Position numbers and translations under genes: made by a program
Shown here: one piece after another, positions 5,125 through 5,960 of the stretch
Position numbering within the stretch: position 1 is the stretch's first letter
Layout of the letters: every line of letters starts with the position of its first letter
The notes under the pieces: model-generated
Seen by the model: only the letters and a program-made list of their open reading frames with translations
Told to the model about the DNA's origin: nothing
Databases searched by the model: none
Assembly (NCBI GenBank): GCA_023336855.1
Contig: JAMBLK010000217.1
Coordinates: 1 to 5,960 of the forward strand
Direction: 5' to 3'
Source: Actinomycetes bacterium
GTDB lineage: Bacteria; Actinomycetota; Acidimicrobiia; Spongiisociales; UBA5794
DNA length: 5,960 nucleotides

Positions 5125-5960
5125 TCAGTCGGAGTCCGGGTCGGTCGGGGAACCGAGGGGGATCGAGCCATCGCTTGCGTGATACTGGGCGTGCGATTCG
5201 AGGAGAGCATCCCAATCGGCAGAGCTCTCCATGTCCACGGCCACGAGGTGGTTGGTTCGTGGGCCTGCGGACCGACCGAATGCTCGGGCGCGTTCAAGCA
5301 CCTCTCGCGAAGCGTCGTCGATACGCCGGTGTTGTGCCAGATGATCCTCCCAGGAGCGGGTCAGGAACACCTCTGTGAGCCGGTGGGGGTCTCCGGCATC
5401 CCGGTACAAGCGCCAGCGGTAGGCGCCGGTTCTCAGGCGGACGAGGCGAACCTCACGCATCACCTCCAGAAACCCTGCAAGGTCGGAGCGTTCGATCTGC
5501 CACGTCGCCGTCATCAGGACGGGTCCCCCTTCGGTATCGACGTGCGACAGGAAGACCCTCTCGTCCGTGAACTCCGGTGTGACGACATCGCTCAACGCCG
5601 GGATTCTGAAGGCGGGGACCACAATGATCCCGAGTGCGATTCCGACCGAGGAGAGGACAACCTCTGCGCCACCTGCCCCCATTTGATCGGCGATCCAACC
5701 CGACATGATGGCCCCAAGAGGGAGCGTCCCGGCGAAGGACAGCATGTACAACCCCATGGCGCGTCCCCTCACCCACTCCGGCGACATGAGTTGTGCCGTT
5801 GCATTCAGGTTGGCGAGAGTCCATACCCAGGCGATTCCAACGACCACGAGGGCGACGAACGCCACCGTCATCGACGGAGCAAGGCCGAGAGCGACCCCTG
5901 CGACGCCGACCAGCGTGACCGTCGCCGGCAAGGACCAGCGACCAAGCGTTGAGGTGACGG
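5125..5960 (-). CDS. MFS transporter with C-terminal soluble domain, C-terminal half only
   Basis: The gene enters from the right edge, since the frame is open through 5960, so the start and most membrane spans are outside the window. About 278 residues are visible. The first part has membrane spans (from about 5931 to 5885, 5870 to 5810, 5760 to 5690 and 5660 to 5605). Between them MSPEWVRGRAMGLYMLSFAG (5784-5725) resembles the conserved P-x2-RGR-x-M loop of MFS_3-type carriers (transmembrane secretion effector/EntS-like group). The last span is followed by a soluble domain beginning near EGGPVLMTATWQI (5529) and including GAYRWRLYRDAGDPHRLTEV and SWEDHLAQH. This type of tail follows many MFS_3 proteins and looks like a ferredoxin-like antibiotic-biosynthesis-monooxygenase fold. 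The tail ends acidic (DPDSD). Substrate unknown; export of a small molecule is the family expectation. Full members are usually a little over 500 residues. Confidence 0.85.
   Translation of the reverse strand, partial: VTSTLGRWSLPATVTLVGVAGVALGLAPSMTVAFVALVVVGIAWVWTLANLNATAQLMSPEWVRGRAMGLYMLSFAGTLPLGAIMSGWIADQMGAGGAEVVLSSVGIALGIIVVPAFRIPALSDVVTPEFTDERVFLSHVDTEGGPVLMTATWQIERSDLAGFLEVMREVRLVRLRTGAYRWRLYRDAGDPHRLTEVFLTRSWEDHLAQHRRIDDASREVLERARAFGRSAGPRTNHLVAVDMESSADWDALLESHAQYHASDGSIPLGSPTDPDSD

Noticed and set aside
4539..5297. Long minus-strand frame opposite the PAP2-like gene
   Set aside because: The product is Pro/Arg/Thr-rich without hydrophobic or domain features, while the opposite strand gives clear membrane helices and a PAP2 motif.

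Overview
The window looks like chromosomal DNA from a high-GC actinobacterium (roughly 60% G+C by eye). Three things point that way: a two-domain membrane alpha/beta-hydrolase of a type found mainly in Actinomycetota, a tRNA gene without an encoded CCA, and genes that mostly lack Shine-Dalgarno sequences but carry TANNNT boxes a few bases before the start codon (leaderless style). Acidimicrobiia or a related lineage is a guess. Nothing suggests a phage, plasmid, transposon or CRISPR array.

Layout. Bases 1-47 are the 3' part of tRNA-Ile(GAT), followed by a hairpin terminator. On the minus strand, 185-370 encodes a 61-residue protein of unknown function, with a purine-rich ribosome binding site, a TTGACA-type promoter and a hairpin beyond its stop. 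The stretch 371-889 holds no supportable gene, only promoter-like boxes and inverted repeats. A plus-strand run follows: a membrane-anchored alpha/beta-hydrolase (890-2599), then queF (2682-3038, preQ0 reductase of queuosine synthesis), which overlaps an NTF2/SnoaL-like gene (3035-3532) by ATGA. A complete PAP2 phosphatase (3552-4199) lies on the minus strand, convergent with the NTF2-like gene. Divergent from it is a second PAP2-like gene (4398-5089), whose reading frame breaks inside the third phosphatase motif and whose other two motifs are missing or degenerate. The C-terminal half of an MFS transporter with a cytoplasmic tail domain (5125 to beyond 5960, minus strand) ends the window.

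How the genes relate. The only tight coupling is queF with the NTF2-like gene, probably one transcription and translation unit. The hydrolase may be separate, because 82 bases with an inverted repeat and a possible promoter lie between it and queF. The two PAP2 genes share a 198-base divergent promoter region and may descend from one lipid-phosphatase ancestor, with the second now decayed. I see no convincing undescribed multi-gene system. The best leads are the broken PAP2 copy, the queF-NTF2 coupling and the small minus-strand protein.
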